Positions 12,565 through 24,594 of a DNA stretch of 64,000 nucleotides are shown here, piece by piece (the first letter of the stretch is position 1; each line of letters begins with the position of its first letter). The translations under genes were made by a program, and so were the position numbers. This DNA is from Eledone cirrhosa (Eukaryota > Mollusca > Cephalopoda > Octopoda > Eledonidae). The notes under the pieces are model-generated. The model saw only the letters and a list, made by a program, of their open reading frames with translations, was not told the origin of the DNA and did not search any database. The stretch is taken from positions 32,656,517-32,720,516 of the forward strand of contig OZ024749.1 of the NCBI GenBank assembly GCA_964016885.1. Direction: 5' to 3'.

Positions 12565-12885
12565 GGTGGTATGATGAGTGTTTCAGTTGTTTGATCAGCG
12601 AAACAACCTGCACATGAAAGTAGTTGAGCATTCTACACACGCGTGTAAGCATGACGTAACTCTCAGGAAGATTCAACGTGTCATAATATGTGACAAGACT
12701 GGCAAGCCATTTAACGGGCTTACAACTAATCTCTGTCTACCAATTTCATTCACAAGGGATAGGTTCACCTGAGGCTATGGTGAATAACACTTGTCCAAGA
12801 TGTTACGCAGTGGAATCGAACCCACGACCTAATGATTTAGAAGAGAACTTCTCAACCGTTTGGTCATGCTTCGTCTACATATGAT
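12564..12885 (-). repeat. B-type tRNA-derived SINE
   Basis: On the minus strand the head has ggtcgtgggttcgattccac (a good B box), and the 3' end has gaatgctcaactactttcat and tgatcaaacaactgaaacac. The same tail ends the copies at 46495 and 27005. Confidence 0.75.
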
Positions 12886-12935
12886 AATGGCATGGTTAAC
12901 ACAGACATACTGTCAGATTTAATATGAACATATAT

Positions 12936-13214
12936 CAGACTTGCCAACCTCTAAAAACTCGAACGGAGAACGACCATGAAAAAAAGTGGCCCCAAACGGG
13001 AAGAAATGAGGCAAAATGGGGAGATTTTACATCATTGTTTCTACTTTTGGCACAAGGCCAGGAATTACTCAGTAGATTACTGGTACTTTATTTTATCGAC
13101 CCCGTAAGAATGCAAGGCAAAAGCTATACTCATTTTTACAAGAGAAGACATCTCTCACCCACCCCAAAGTGGGAGGGTGATTTCCCCGTCAGGCAGGGAG
13201 AGTTGACAAGTCTG
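12936..13214. mobile_element. Short element with CAGACTTGCCAAC inverted ends
   Basis: The left end CAGACTTGCCAACC and the complement of the right end CAGACTTGTCAACTCT form terminal inverted repeats in AT-rich flanks (atatat on both sides). A reversed K-type SINE piece (cacaaggccagg, gtactttattttatcgaccc) lies inside. Confidence 0.6.
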
Positions 13215-13285
13215 ATATATACACACACATTTAACGCAATTATGCACACACACACACAACAACAACACAATTATGCACACAGACA

Positions 13286-13468
<183 letters not shown>

Positions 13469-13539
13469 GTGTGTGAAAAGTAAACAGAAACAAATATATT
13501 AGTTTAACGCGTGATATAATAGGAAAAGAATAGTTATTG

Positions 13540-15690
13540 CGGACATATGCAGCACATACATACCCTGGCATAACCATAAATATATAAATACAGTGACATA
13601 ATAGACATGTATATAAAGAAACGAGGAAGATAAACGCCTTCAATTATGACTCCTTGTTAAAGGTTTATGAGATCGTTAAAGAAAATCGTTATACACATAC
13701 CTCATCGATTATATACACGTAGCACATGAGTAAACATGTAGACCTGCCTGTGTAAGATTATGAATAGACACACAAGTTATAAAGCTTGTTTTATGATGTC
13801 GAGTGAATGATGGCCTGAAAAATTCCCCCCCACACGACACTCTCAACCCACGCATCTACGACAAAATTTAACACCTTGATGCATTCTTAACGCACAATAA
13901 TAAATTATAACCTTCTAAGACAACCACTGGCTCTCCTAGCCGATCAAAGGTAATTTAAAACATGCAAAACTACAGAAAAATATGTTTTCTATATATATTA
14001 AAAAAACACCCGTTTAAATGAATAGCAATTATGGTGTACCGGCCAAATCTACATTACTGTCCATCTCTCTTAGCCACCTGTTGCTGAGTATCTTGGTTCA
14101 CATAGTACCATGAAAGATTAAAGGTATTGTCTGAAGATGTGTAGCTTGAAATATTAGAAAGTGTGACAATCGCACAGCTGAGACAGCCTACTTAACCTGT
14201 TAACATATTTTAATGATGACAGTAGCACCAAACAATTTATACAAAATAATTATATATATCTATGTAAGCGACATTGTCACGGGTGATAGCAAAGACTAAG
14301 AGATTCGTATAACCAGGTACCCCCTACAAAGAGCACACGTACATACATCCAAATTTATTGACAGCTGTGATTAGATAAACAAAATGAAATACATTTCAAA
14401 TGTAATTAAATTTATCGACAATTATAAAAAGAAATTTGATTTAAAGTACTTCTTAATTCATTAAACAAATTAGTTTTACATTAAAGCTAAGAATAAAAAT
14501 AATATAAATTTTACAAGTGAAATTAGATAGTTCAATAAATGGTTTTTAAAATATTGGAATAGTTCAATAAATGATTTTTAAAATATTGGAATAGAACAGA
14601 GACATAGAATGAATAGTTTTAATGAATTTCGCTTTTTTTAACTATACTTTAAATTTCTCACAACGGTACAAATTATTAGAAATATATAGTTTTTACTTGA
14701 TAGTATAGTATACCATAGATATTTATTTAATACACAGTGGCTGGAAGATAAAACAATTAGACTAGGATTTGAACTCAGAAAGAAGAAAAATAAAGCTAAA
14801 GATATTTAATCCGGCAACTCTAATCTCAGGTGAAAGAAGTATTTTTTTAAAACTGTCTAAAATATAATTTAAAGGTTTCTTTATTTATAATTAGCAGAAT
14901 CTATCAGAATTATCATATAAGAAAATGTATTTTTATTTGTTTAAACAACTTTCCAACAAAATAAACTGACCTACAAAAACGGCAAAATTACTTCTGTCAG
15001 GTAATTTCAACAAATACTGCTTCGATAAGAGGAACTTTGATAAAGGAAAACATATCTATCTATAAAATAATTAAGTTAAAGAAAATTAATTCCAAATCAA
15101 AGCTAAGAAAATATTATTAGTTTTTAATTAAACACTTTGCGGTCATCAAACTAGTTTTATAATTATTAAAAAGAAAAACAGATGAAAATATAACCAAAAT
15201 AATGCCACAGGTTTTAAAGAGATTCAATATATTGATTAGAGAAGAAATAAATTGTTTCATGTCGACGAACAGTTAAAAAATTGACTTCGAACTTAATTGT
15301 TGTCATACACTGAAATGGATCAGTGGTTATAAAGACAATAATTAATTAATATTTAATCTGGTATTATTATTATTATTGAACATAAGTTAAATGTTTGTGT
15401 AAAAGTTAGGTACAAATATTTCAAAGTATATTTAAAATATATATATTTCAGGTGAATAAATATCATATAATTCATTTTTTTAAAATCTCTTTAAGAATAT
15501 TGTTTAGTGAAATCAGTTACGCTATAAATGAAATAAAATCAAATCACACGAACGTGTTTAAATAACTATCTCTGTCCAATAATTATATTGTAAATGTGTT
15601 GAACGAAAATATATGTAAGTGAAAGGTAAATTTATTGATATATAAATAATTTTTTTAAAAGACCCCTAAAGCGGTATTTGGCTTATTTGG
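13540..15690. other. AT-rich unique DNA, no gene seen
   Basis: No ORF above background and no recognised SINE or LINE. A 32-bp unit (agttcaataaatggttttta...) is doubled at about 14528-14592. Confidence 0.5.
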
Positions 15691-16097
15691 GCTGCTTTAA
15701 CTTACTTGCTTATAACTCTCTTATTCCAGGTTTTAATGTAATGCAGTTGTTATATATATGTATGTATGGTATATGTCAGCGATCGAAAGTAAGGTTTGGG
15801 GGGTTTTTTTTAAAGAGATATGTGACAGCAGCAACAAGTGGTAGTAGTAGCAGCAGCAAGGGAGTGGCTTAATGTTGTCATAACTAAAGATAGAGTCCTA
15901 CCAATATTAGAATATCTTCGACTGCAACCGGAAAATATTAACAATCAATCTCGTGCTTTGTTAAAACGATTTAATTTGATGTATAGACAACACGGTAAAT
16001 AAAAGAAATACCATTCGTGTAGAGAGAAAATTAATCTTTTTGTATTTGTCACGGAAAAAAGATCAGGTATTTTGAATATCTGTATGAAAAGTCAATG

Positions 16098-16204
16098 TCT
16101 GTTTGAGGAGGTGAATTGGCGGAGTCGTTAGAATGTCGCATAGATTGCTTTGACGTGACGAGGTCGATAAAAAAAAGAAGTACCAATTCAATACTGAAGT
16201 CAAT

Positions 16205-16235
<31 letters not shown>

Positions 16236-16325
16236 GGGGAAGAAATCGATTGTGTTTTGACCTGGAGACACACCGTATGTCTCAACGGCGACCCCATGAC
16301 TCCATCAACAGTTAAGGGTACATAC
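16098..16325 (+). repeat. K-type SINE, long form
   Basis: The head gaattggcggagtcgttaga, the gaggtcgataaa/agtaccaatt core, (CT)n, gggaagaaatcgat and the distal actccatcaacagttaaggg are present in order. Confidence 0.8.
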
Positions 16326-16344
16326 AAATGTCGCGTTATAATAC

Positions 16345-16500
16345 TAACCAAAAATGTGGTAGGTTGGCAGAATGGTGAGAATGTCGAACAAATTTGTCTG
16401 AAATATTTAGTCGTGAGTTCAAACCCCGTGGAAGTCAACTTTGTCTTTCTTACTTCTGAGATCGATAGAATAAAGCACCAAATACTGAATCGATTTAATA
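16345..16500 (+). repeat. K-type SINE, short form
   Basis: It contains gtgagttcaaaccccgtgga (B box), gtcaactttgtctttcttac and gataaagcaccaaatact-like core sequence. Confidence 0.7.
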
Positions 16501-16544
16501 TCCGTATAATGCCATAGTGCTGGTGCCATGGTGAAATGCACCAG

Positions 16545-17035
16545 CACAATGGCATAGAGTACAGGTTACTGGCCAGTTGGAGCAATAAATAGAGTACAGG
16601 AATATATGTAAAATACAGGTCACTGGGCAGTGTGAGTAATTGAACAAGGTACAGGAATATATCTTTAATACAGGTCACTGGCCAGTTGGAGCATTTAAAC
16701 AAGGTACATGAATATATGTAAAATACAGGTCACTGGCCCAGTTGGAGCAATCAAAGTAGAGTGCAGATACAAGTAAACTATGGGTCACTGGCCAGTTGGA
16801 GCAATCAATTAAAGTACAGGAATGTACTATAGCTTGTTTCTTAATCAATGACTATAGATTGTTAATCAATGACTATAGCTTGTTAATTAATGACTATAGA
16901 TAGTTAATCAATGACTATAGCTTGTTACTTAATTAATGACTATAGATAGTTAATCAATGACTATAGATTGTTACTTAATTAATGACTATAGAGTGTTAAT
17001 TAATTACTATAGATTGTTACTTAATCAATGTTCCT
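16545..17035. repeat. Two adjacent degenerate minisatellites
   Basis: 16545-16825 has about five units of roughly 58 bp around caggtcactggccagttgga. 16826-17035 has about nine units of 22-25 bp around gttaatcaatgactatag. Confidence 0.85.
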
Positions 17036-17237
17036 GATCTATAGCTCAAATAGTTTAGTAATACAATATATGCTCTATATTTAATTTCAAAAGATTTCTG
17101 TGCTTTCCCTTCTAACCTTTATAAAAATGGCTGAAATTAGATCGGTGTTAGCTCAACTATTAGCATTCTTTCTCTGCTTTACAGACTTTTCATAATCAGC
17201 TAGAACAAATTTATACTAGTTATTTCATACTAGTTAT

Positions 17238-17745
17238 TTTAGTAGGGCAGTTGATTGACAGAATCAGTAGAGCGTTGGACAAAACACTTAGCAGTGATTT
17301 GTAACAATCTCAGTTTTAATCCCAGTGAGGTCAACTTTGCCTTTCATCCTTCTGGGATCAATAAAATAAAGTACCAGTTAAATATTGGGATCAATATAAT
17401 CGATTTTCACCCCTTCTTTTTCTTCTTCTTCTTCTTCTTCTTCTTCACCCACTTATTCCTTCCAGCAGGTCTTGTCAGAACCACCCGTCTCCAACTGATC
17501 CAGCTGGATCCCCAAGCAAGATCAGCCAACCCCATGGATGTTAACCAACCATCTTGCTCTGGGTCTCCTACCAGTTGGTTTTGCTCCTAAAATCTGTCCA
17601 GTGATTCTTTCCTGAGACATTCTAACCACATACCCAAAGTATTGAAGCTGTGATCTCTCAATTCATAGTAGTAGTGGCTCTACCTGGAGCGATTTTCACC
17701 CCACCCCACTAAAACTACTGGCCTTGTGCCTAAATTTGAAACAAT
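17238..17745 (+). repeat. K-type SINE interrupted by a LINE end
   Basis: The head gacagaatcagtagagcgtt and core (ataaaataaagtaccagtta) run to 17413; the 3' part (tactggccttgtgcctaaat) resumes at 17703. Between them is a LINE fragment. Confidence 0.85.
17414..17689 (-). mobile_element. 5'-truncated LINE end inside a SINE
   Basis: The 13-base duplication cgattttcacccc flanks it (17401-17413 and 17690-17702). On the minus strand it has pol C-terminal codons and ends in a (GAA)n tail. It matches 34670-35115. Confidence 0.85.
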
Positions 17746-17754
17746 TATAAAGGG

Positions 17755-17955
17755 TAGGGACTTGACAGAATTGGTAGAGCATCAATTAAGATGCCATTAT
17801 GGTATTTATTTGTTCTTGCTCTTTACATTCTGAGTCAACTTTATCTTTCGTCCTTCTGAGGTTGATAAAATAAAGTACCAGTCAAATACTGAGGTTGATT
17901 TAATCAACTTTGTCTTTCTCTCAAATTTGCTGGTCTTGAGCCTAAATTAGAATCT
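17755..17955 (+). repeat. K-type SINE
   Basis: It carries gacagaattggtagagcatc, gttgataaaataaagtacca and ctggtcttgagcctaaatta. Confidence 0.75.
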
Positions 17956-18094
17956 CTTATTTCACTTAGTCACATGAAAGGATTTTTCCAATCTTTGTTA
18001 TCATCTCTGCCATTGTTAATTAGGGTCTCAACATTCCATTGTGTCCAACTGTTAACATAATGAGGTAAAAGCTGTCGTTATTATTATTATTATT

Positions 18095-18330
18095 ATAGGG
18101 CGGTGGATTGGCAGTATCGGTAGAGCGTTGGACACCATGCTTTGCAGCATAGAGTTACGGCCTTTTATGATCTGAGTTCAAATCACGCCAAGGTTAACTT
18201 TGCCTTTCATCTTTACGTGGTCGATAAAATAAAGTACCAGTTACGCACTAAGGGTCGATTTAATCGACATTCCCCTACCCCAAAATTGTTGGCCTTGTGC
18301 CCATATAAGAAACCATTATTATTATTATTA
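18095..18330 (+). repeat. K-type SINE with (ATT)n tail
   Basis: It shows gggcggtggattggcagtat, a tgagttcaaatcacgcc B-box region, gtcgataaaataaagtacca and ggccttgtgcccatataaga, then (ATT)n. Confidence 0.85.
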
Positions 18331-18700
18331 TCTCTTCCCACCATTTTGTTGAAAGATGGGTGAGAGAAGCAAGAATGGCCCGAGTGAATGGGCCTATTCT
18401 GAGTACGTATCTGTAAATTAAAGGTGGAAAACTGGGAGAGGGCACTTGCCTTGGTGGTCAGGGTCACTGTGGCCTTTTACTGGGCTTTCTCCACAAATGT
18501 CCCTCCGAAGTCTCCCCCCTATTGGGGAATTTTTCATTGTTATTTTTTGTTACATCCTCTGTTTTTGTTTTTTACACGCAGAAATGCCCATTTGTACCGT
18601 CCTGTATTGTCCTGCACTGTCCTTAATGTCTACTTTATGTAAACCCTTGTGGTTAATAAAGAAATCATTATTATTATTATTATTACTATTATTATTATTA
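18331..18700 (+). repeat. LINE-like 3' UTR with AATAAA and (ATT)n
   Basis: It ends gtggttaataaagaaatcat followed by (ATT)n, the form of a LINE 3' end. The coding part is absent, so the family is uncertain. Confidence 0.45.
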
Positions 18701-18714
18701 CTGGGAACAACTTA

Positions 18715-18965
18715 CACTGAATAAAAGCAAATTGGTAGTATTGGTAGTATTGGTAGAGCATCTCTGCAGAAATAGAGTAACAGTCCTTTATGTGCTGAGT
18801 TCAAATCCCACCAAGGTTAGCTTTGCTTATCATTATGAGGTCGATAAAATAAAGTACCAGTGATGCAATAAGATAAAGTATCATGACTGGAGTTGATTTA
18901 CCTGACTATACCCTCCCCACAACATTTCTAACCTCATGTCTAGAAACTATAACTATTGTAATAAA
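18715..18965 (+). repeat. K-type SINE, rearranged
   Basis: The head segment attggtagtattggtagagc and the core gtcgataaaataaagtacca are both partly duplicated. Confidence 0.7.
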
Positions 18966-19000
18966 ATATTATCCATAACTATGTAAGTACTCCATCCCTG

Positions 19001-19002
<2 letters not shown>

Positions 19003-19073
<71 letters not shown>
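19003..19073. repeat. (TG)n microsatellite
   Basis: About 65 bp of pure TG next to a small DNA transposon. Confidence 0.95.
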
Positions 19074-19074
<1 letters not shown>

Positions 19075-19075
<1 letters not shown>

Positions 19076-19371
19076 TATTAAACTTTAGGAGGGTTATGTT
19101 GCCAATAAAAACACATGTATCTGTTCGTTTTCACTTCAATGTATTATAAACTTCAAAACTCATTTGTAGAACAGAGCAAAGGAGAGACACAAAATAACAA
19201 ATTACTCTCTGAGGAGGTCACAGAATGTGTGACAAAGGAGCTTTGACAAGAAACAAATAAACAACCATCTGGTTATTAAACTAATCAACTGGAAGTTTAC
19301 AATAAATTGAAGTGGAAACCATCAAGTGCGTGTGTTTTTATTGGCAGCATGACACTCCCAAAGTGTAACAA
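19075..19371. mobile_element. MITE with TA target site (mariner-like size)
   Basis: The left end has ATGTTGCCAATAAAAACACA and the right-end complement ATGCTGCCAATAAAAACACA, within inverted ends of about 35 bp. TA flanks both sides (19073-19074, 19372-19373). A diverged relative lies at about 33100-33320. Confidence 0.65.
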
Positions 19372-19388
19372 TATATATATGCATATGT

Positions 19389-19733
19389 ATCATCATCATC
19401 ATCATCATTTTACGTCCGCTTTTCCCTGCTTGCAAGGGTGGGACGGACACTGATTCTGGCTTGATTTCTACAGCTGGATGCCCTTCCTAACACCAACCTC
19501 ATTTACAGTGAGTGCTGGGTGCTTTTTTGCCGTGGCACCTCCACGACCACTTTGCAGTGGAATGATAGGGACCCCACTCCCTATCATCTCATTTCTACAG
19601 CTGAGTAAACTGGAGCAATGTGAAATAAAGTGTCTTGCTCAAGGAAACAACACATCACCCGGTCTGAGAATTGAACTCACAACCTTTTGATTGCAAGGCC
19701 CAATGCTCTAACCACTAAGCCATGTGCCTTCAT
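19389..19733 (-). repeat. tRNA-derived SINE (type A)
   Basis: A full copy read in reverse: (CAT)n, acgtccgcttttccctgctt, gatgcccttcctaacaccaa, gaattgaactcacaaccttt and the head complement aaccactaagccatgtgcct. Confidence 0.92.
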
Positions 19734-19744
19734 GTATGTATATA

Positions 19745-19895
19745 TATATAAATCGCTGAGACTCATGGGGGGAGATGATGAAGGAACACGCCAAATGGAG
19801 GAATGTTATGCTGTGAAGGACCCGTCCAACCCACACAAGCGTGGAAAAGTGGATGTAACAACAAAACAATGATGATGATGATGATGATGATGACA
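19745..19895 (+). repeat. SINE/LINE tail fragment
   Basis: It shows ggacccgtccaacccacaca, gcgtggaaaagtggatgt and (GAT)n. Confidence 0.7.
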
Positions 19896-19970
19896 ACATA
19901 TATGTATATTTATGTATGCATATATTTCTTCACTGTACTGTGTCATTTGCTTTGTTATTCCTCCCCCCCC

Positions 19971-20021
<51 letters not shown>

Positions 20022-20024
<3 letters not shown>

Positions 20025-20425
20025 GACCCGCCTTACCTAAATACAAAGTAAACCTACTACAGTCAGTAGGCATCTCTAACAAAACACACCCCGTCCCACC
20101 ACCCACACCCCATCCACACCGCCCCTTTCAATGTAAAGTTATGTTGGTGCCACAACATCCAGGCCGAAACAAATGAGGTCGTGTAGGTGTCATGACAAAA
20201 AAACACACAGTCCACGCTGTAATGTGGCCGTGTAGGCAACACGGTAAAGACCTCCCAGCCCCACACTGTAAATGTGGTTGGTGTTAGGAAGGGCATCCAG
20301 CTGTAGAAAACCCGCCAGACAGTCCTATGCGAGCAAGACAATCACTCTTGCCTCAAGTGGGAAAACCCCCGTCCAAACCCATGCAAGCGTGGAACACGGA
20401 CGTTAAACGTTGATGATGATGATAT
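20022..20425 (+). mobile_element. RTE-like LINE, 3' UTR only
   Basis: It starts agaagacccgccttacctaa, the complement of the coding/3' UTR junction of the LINE copies at 29390 and 31580, and runs through the same 3' UTR to tggttggtgttaggaagggc and (GAT)n. It is a 5'-truncated insertion next to (TA)n. Confidence 0.85.
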
Positions 20426-20574
20426 ATATATATAGTGTCGATCAAGTGTTTGGATCTGAGGACCTGATCTAACCCAAGCTGATCGAAATAGAACAATTGT
20501 AATATGAAATAAAGTTTCACAAAAAGCTGCAATTCTTATTGTCACTCTTTCTCTCTCTCTCTTTCTATATGTGT

Positions 20575-21747
20575 ATATCTACTTATATATATAACCACCA
20601 ATTTCTCTGTCTGTCTGTCCGACAGTGGAAACACGTGCGCGCGTGCGAATGTTTTTTGCACACGCGTAGAGAGAGAGTGAGAGTGAAAGAAAGAGACAGA
20701 CTACGAGAGGGGGATAGCGGGAGGGAGAGAGGGAGAGAGAGAGAGTGAATAGACGCTAAAACACGTGCTACAGAAATATTACCTTCTCCTTCCTTTCTCC
20801 ACTTTGGTACTACCAAGAGAAACACTGTCGCTATAGAAACATTACCTTCCCCTCTCCACTGACTTTGGTCACTGAGGCCGAGGGAATCGCTGGTTGCTAT
20901 AGAGACACCTTGCACAAGCCAGAAGTAACCAGTTCGAGGCGGTTCTGACTTGACACCATGCCAAGTCTACTTATAATATATAATGGGCATTTCTCTGTTT
21001 GTTTGTCTGTCTGTCCGTCTGTAAAAAATGCCAAGGAAACAAATAGACGCAGTTTCAAATCTCTATGCTTTTTAAATTCATTACATTAATCTTCATTTAT
21101 ACATTTCGCTTTACGAGTGTTTCGGCTTACGAGTGTTTCGGCTTATCATTATATATAAACGTTTCTATTTCCATCGTTTTATCGTAAACGTTTATATATT
21201 TCCATCGTTATATCATAACGTTTATGTATCATAACGTTTATATTTCCGTAACTAATCTCTTTTTCTCCTTTTTCGTTTTAACATATATTTATTTCAAAGA
21301 TTTCACCGTATAGATAACATATATATTTATACATACATAAAAGACACACCGAGAGACGGTGAACATGTGGTGCCGAAAACATTTCTCATCCAAATCTCAA
21401 CAATATCAGTATATACACTAGATTTGCTAGCAGAAAACCGCCCACCGGGTGGTTTTCTGCTAGTCTATATATCTAAAACAGAGAATGTCTGTCTGTCAGC
21501 TCACTAAAACTCGAGAACCACCCAACCGATTGTTTTCAAACTTTATACATGTAATACTTATGGTCCTGTGAGTGTTTTGAGCAAATTTCAAATTTTCTAT
21601 GCCCTAGGGACCGCATTAGGCGATTTAGTGATCTCTCTCTATAATTCTTAGTTTTTCTCTTTTTAGATATAACGCTGTGCCCTTATAATATCTGTCTGTA
21701 TGTCTGCATTATGGCATTATGATGTAGTTGTGTATGTATATGTATAT

Positions 21748-21792
<45 letters not shown>

Positions 21793-22086
21793 GGTAACGT
21801 TTTTCAACATATTTACTTCTGCGCTCACTGATTGATTTTTTTAGTTTCAGAAAATCACGTTAAGGGTGAAAGGAGCGATTCTTTGCTTAAACTTTAATCT
21901 GTTATTTTAATATATATATATATATATATATATAATTATATATTCTTATACAAATACTTTTGCATACACAATAACAAAATATAAACAAACGTATTTATTT
22001 CACGAGCCTTGATAAGGATAAATATATATCAAATATATAAGAAGCCTAGAACAAATCCCAAGCAATGCCAGGCCTTTCTGCTAGTA
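20575..22086 (+). mobile_element. Helitron-like cluster
   Basis: Three TC-starting AT-rich 5' ends followed by ctgtctgtctgtc occur near 20578, 20968 and 21466. Two 3' ends, each a short GC-rich region followed by TTTCTGCTAGT, occur at about 21435-21464 (ccgcccaccgggtggttttc) and 22062-22083. This is the Helitron layout (5' TC, 3' hairpin then CTAG). No Rep/helicase coding is present. Confidence 0.6.
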
Positions 22087-22389
22087 TTATATAATATATA
22101 AAAGAGTAGAGATATCTGTAAAGGCATTTCCTGTAGTTGATGTCTCTGATGTGGGTTAATGACTTTGTAAAACATTTTTGTAATTCTTCTTCTGAGCAGC
22201 TTAACGCCTCATGTATTTGAAACTATAGTTATCAATATTTGTTTAACCTACTTCAACATATGTAGGCGTGTATCTATGTATGTATGTATGTATGTAAACT
22301 ACAGCCACCACTTACAATCAAGTATGACTTAGTAGTATGTACCATGTACTTAGTATGTACCATACTTTCACTAAGGGTTTTAGGTGTCC

Positions 22390-22630
22390 ATACAATTGCA
22401 AGCAGACAGAGGTACCTTCTCGACCCCCCCCCCCCTCTCTTGATCCAGCAAAACATTCAGGATGTGACACCTGGAAGGAAAGAGGGCTGCACAAGCACTA
22501 GACTGGTACTTTCTTTATCCAGTTTGGAAGATGACAGGCCAAGTGGACCTCAACAAGATTTGAACTCAAAACGTTGGGAGCTACATTCTTTCCCAGGAAA
22601 GGAGTTGGCATTTACAACTATTTGCCTGTC
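22390..22630 (-). repeat. K-type SINE, degraded
   Basis: In reverse: gactggtactttctttatcc, agtggacctcaacaagattt and gaactcaaaac. Confidence 0.6.
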
Positions 22631-23075
22631 TTATTTACTAGTAAGAATGAAGTCTAATTGGTAGGGAATCAGATGGCTGGTTGGTTTCTTGAAGTTTGTG
22701 AGCATTGCAGAACTCCAGAATCTTCGACACATCCTCATTTCTTGTACCATAAATGTAGCCTCCATGTATGCCAGGAAATCCATCATGGTGTTTCCCAACA
22801 TGTCCACTGAAGTCACCATCTGCGATAATGAGATTACTGTTATTTGTTATTGAGATAGGAGGACTTCGTCACACATTCTGACTACCTCAATTACCTAGTC
22901 AACCCATCTCTCCATATACTTTTTCCACCCACCGGTCTTCCTTGCCTGTGATGAGTCTGGCCAGAACACCACTCCATCTCACTCATCTCCTCTCTAGCAT
23001 CCCCACAATCTCATCACACTTACCTTTCATTGTTCTGACATTTATAGTAGCAAATCTGAGGTTCTGCACTTGATG
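22631..23075 (-). pseudogene. LINE endonuclease (APE-type) relic
   Basis: Minus-strand frames resemble RTE-type endonuclease: LRFATINVRTMKGKCDEIVG at about 23010-23070, then, after stops, ADGDFSGHVGKHHDGFPGIH and YIYGTRNEDVSKILEFCNAH at 22700-22830. In family terms these are the N-terminal strand and the GD-x-N/NGHVG region. Stops and frame changes show it is dead. Confidence 0.7.
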
Positions 23076-23366
23076 AAAAGGGAGCTGCATAAGTGCCATG
23101 CTCTTTTCCTAGGCTTGTTAGGTATAAGGACTGCACAACTGTCTGGTAATAATCAGGGGTTCACATTAATGTTAGGTTCTTTCGTGTATTGTTTTGTATT
23201 GTCACCCAGGTGTTTGTAGTCACCACCAATACCACTGCCAGTCCATTGTAACTTACATAATTGACCCATGTATCTCTGATGTAACCAGTCAGTATTTATT
23301 ATAGGGAAAAAAAAAAGGGGGGGTCAGTAGGATAGCTTCCCCACACCCAGATGATATATATATAGG

Positions 23367-23425
<59 letters not shown>

Positions 23426-23437
23426 AACATATAATCA

Positions 23438-23628
23438 TTTGGTGGATTGGTAGTATCGGTAGAGCGTCGGACGCCATGCTTTGACGCATAGAGTTACGGT
23501 CCTTGCCATTCTGAGTTCAAATCCCGTTGAGGTTAACTTTGCCTTTCATCCTTACGGGGTCGAAAAAATAAAGTACCAGTAATGCACTGGGTAATTGCTG
23601 GCCTTGTGCCAAAAGTAGAAACAATTAT
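23438..23628 (+). repeat. K-type SINE
   Basis: ggtggattggtagtatcggt, tgagttcaaatcccgttgag, aataaagtaccagtaatgca and ggccttgtgccaaaagtaga appear in order. Confidence 0.88.
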
Positions 23629-23631
23629 ATA

Positions 23632-23972
23632 TCATCATCATTTCATTTTACGTCCGCTTTTTCCCTGCTTGCAAGGGTGGGATGGGAACTGATTTTGGCT
23701 CGATTTCTACAGCTGGATGCCCTTCCTAACACCAACCTCATTTACAGTGAGTGCTGGGTGGTTTTTTGCCATGGCACCTCCACGACCACTTTGCAGTGAA
23801 ATGATATGGGCCCCAGACCCTATCATCTCATTTCTACAGCTGAGTAAACTGGAGCAATGTGAAATAAAGTGTCTTGCTCAAGGAAACAACACATCACCCG
23901 GTCTGAGAATTGAACTCACAACCTTTCGATTGCAAGGCCAATGCTCTAACCACTAAGCCATGTGCCTCCATA
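23632..23972 (-). repeat. tRNA-derived SINE (type A)
   Basis: A full reverse copy with (CAT)n, gatgcccttcctaacaccaa and the head complement aaccactaagccatgtgcct. Confidence 0.92.
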
Positions 23973-23984
23973 TATATATATATA

Positions 23985-24140
23985 TTAATGTTGGTGTTAC
24001 GAAGGGCGTCCAGCCATAGAAACCAAGCCAAGATACCAATCCGTATGAGTATGATGTGGTCTCTGGATCTGACTTGTTTCATGTGACAACCCATCTAATC
24101 CATGCAAGCATGGAAAATGGATGTTAAACTATGATGATGA
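23985..24140 (+). repeat. SINE/LINE tail fragment
   Basis: It contains ttggtgttacgaagggcgtc, gagtatgatgtggtctctgg, ccatgcaagcatggaaaatg and gatgatgac. Confidence 0.75.
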
Positions 24141-24164
24141 CAATGTATGTGTTTTATATATATG

Positions 24165-24490
24165 CAGTCAAACTTCAAGTGAATGACCAGTTGAGTCATT
24201 ACCAACGACACTACCTCAGCAAAGGACATTGCCAAGGCCACCACACTTGCAGAAAAGTATGTGGCAGAACTACTCTCTACATTCTACTTCATTCACCATA
24301 AAGATCAGAGTCTATAGATCTGTTGTAAACACTACCCTCTTCTATGGAACTGAAAGCTGGGTCCTGTACTGAAAGCAGATCAAGCTAGTGGAAAAATTCA
24401 ATCAGTGATGCCTTCGCTCCATGCATGTCTAGGATTGGTCTCTACAGCTACCTCAGGGTATGCCGCCACACAGAAGAGGACAACAATCTT
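24165..24490 (+). pseudogene. LINE pol C-terminus relic
   Basis: The frame reads LFYGTESWVLY followed by stops and KQIKLVEKFNQ, the post-RT region of RTE-like pol, and is fragmented. Confidence 0.6.
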
Positions 24491-24594
24491 CCCATTGATC
24501 TACACAAGCAAAAAATTTCACCATTCTTATACATATATAATCTGTATGTGGTTGACTCAATGCCAAAGTAGAGTTTTTATATTCATTTATATTA

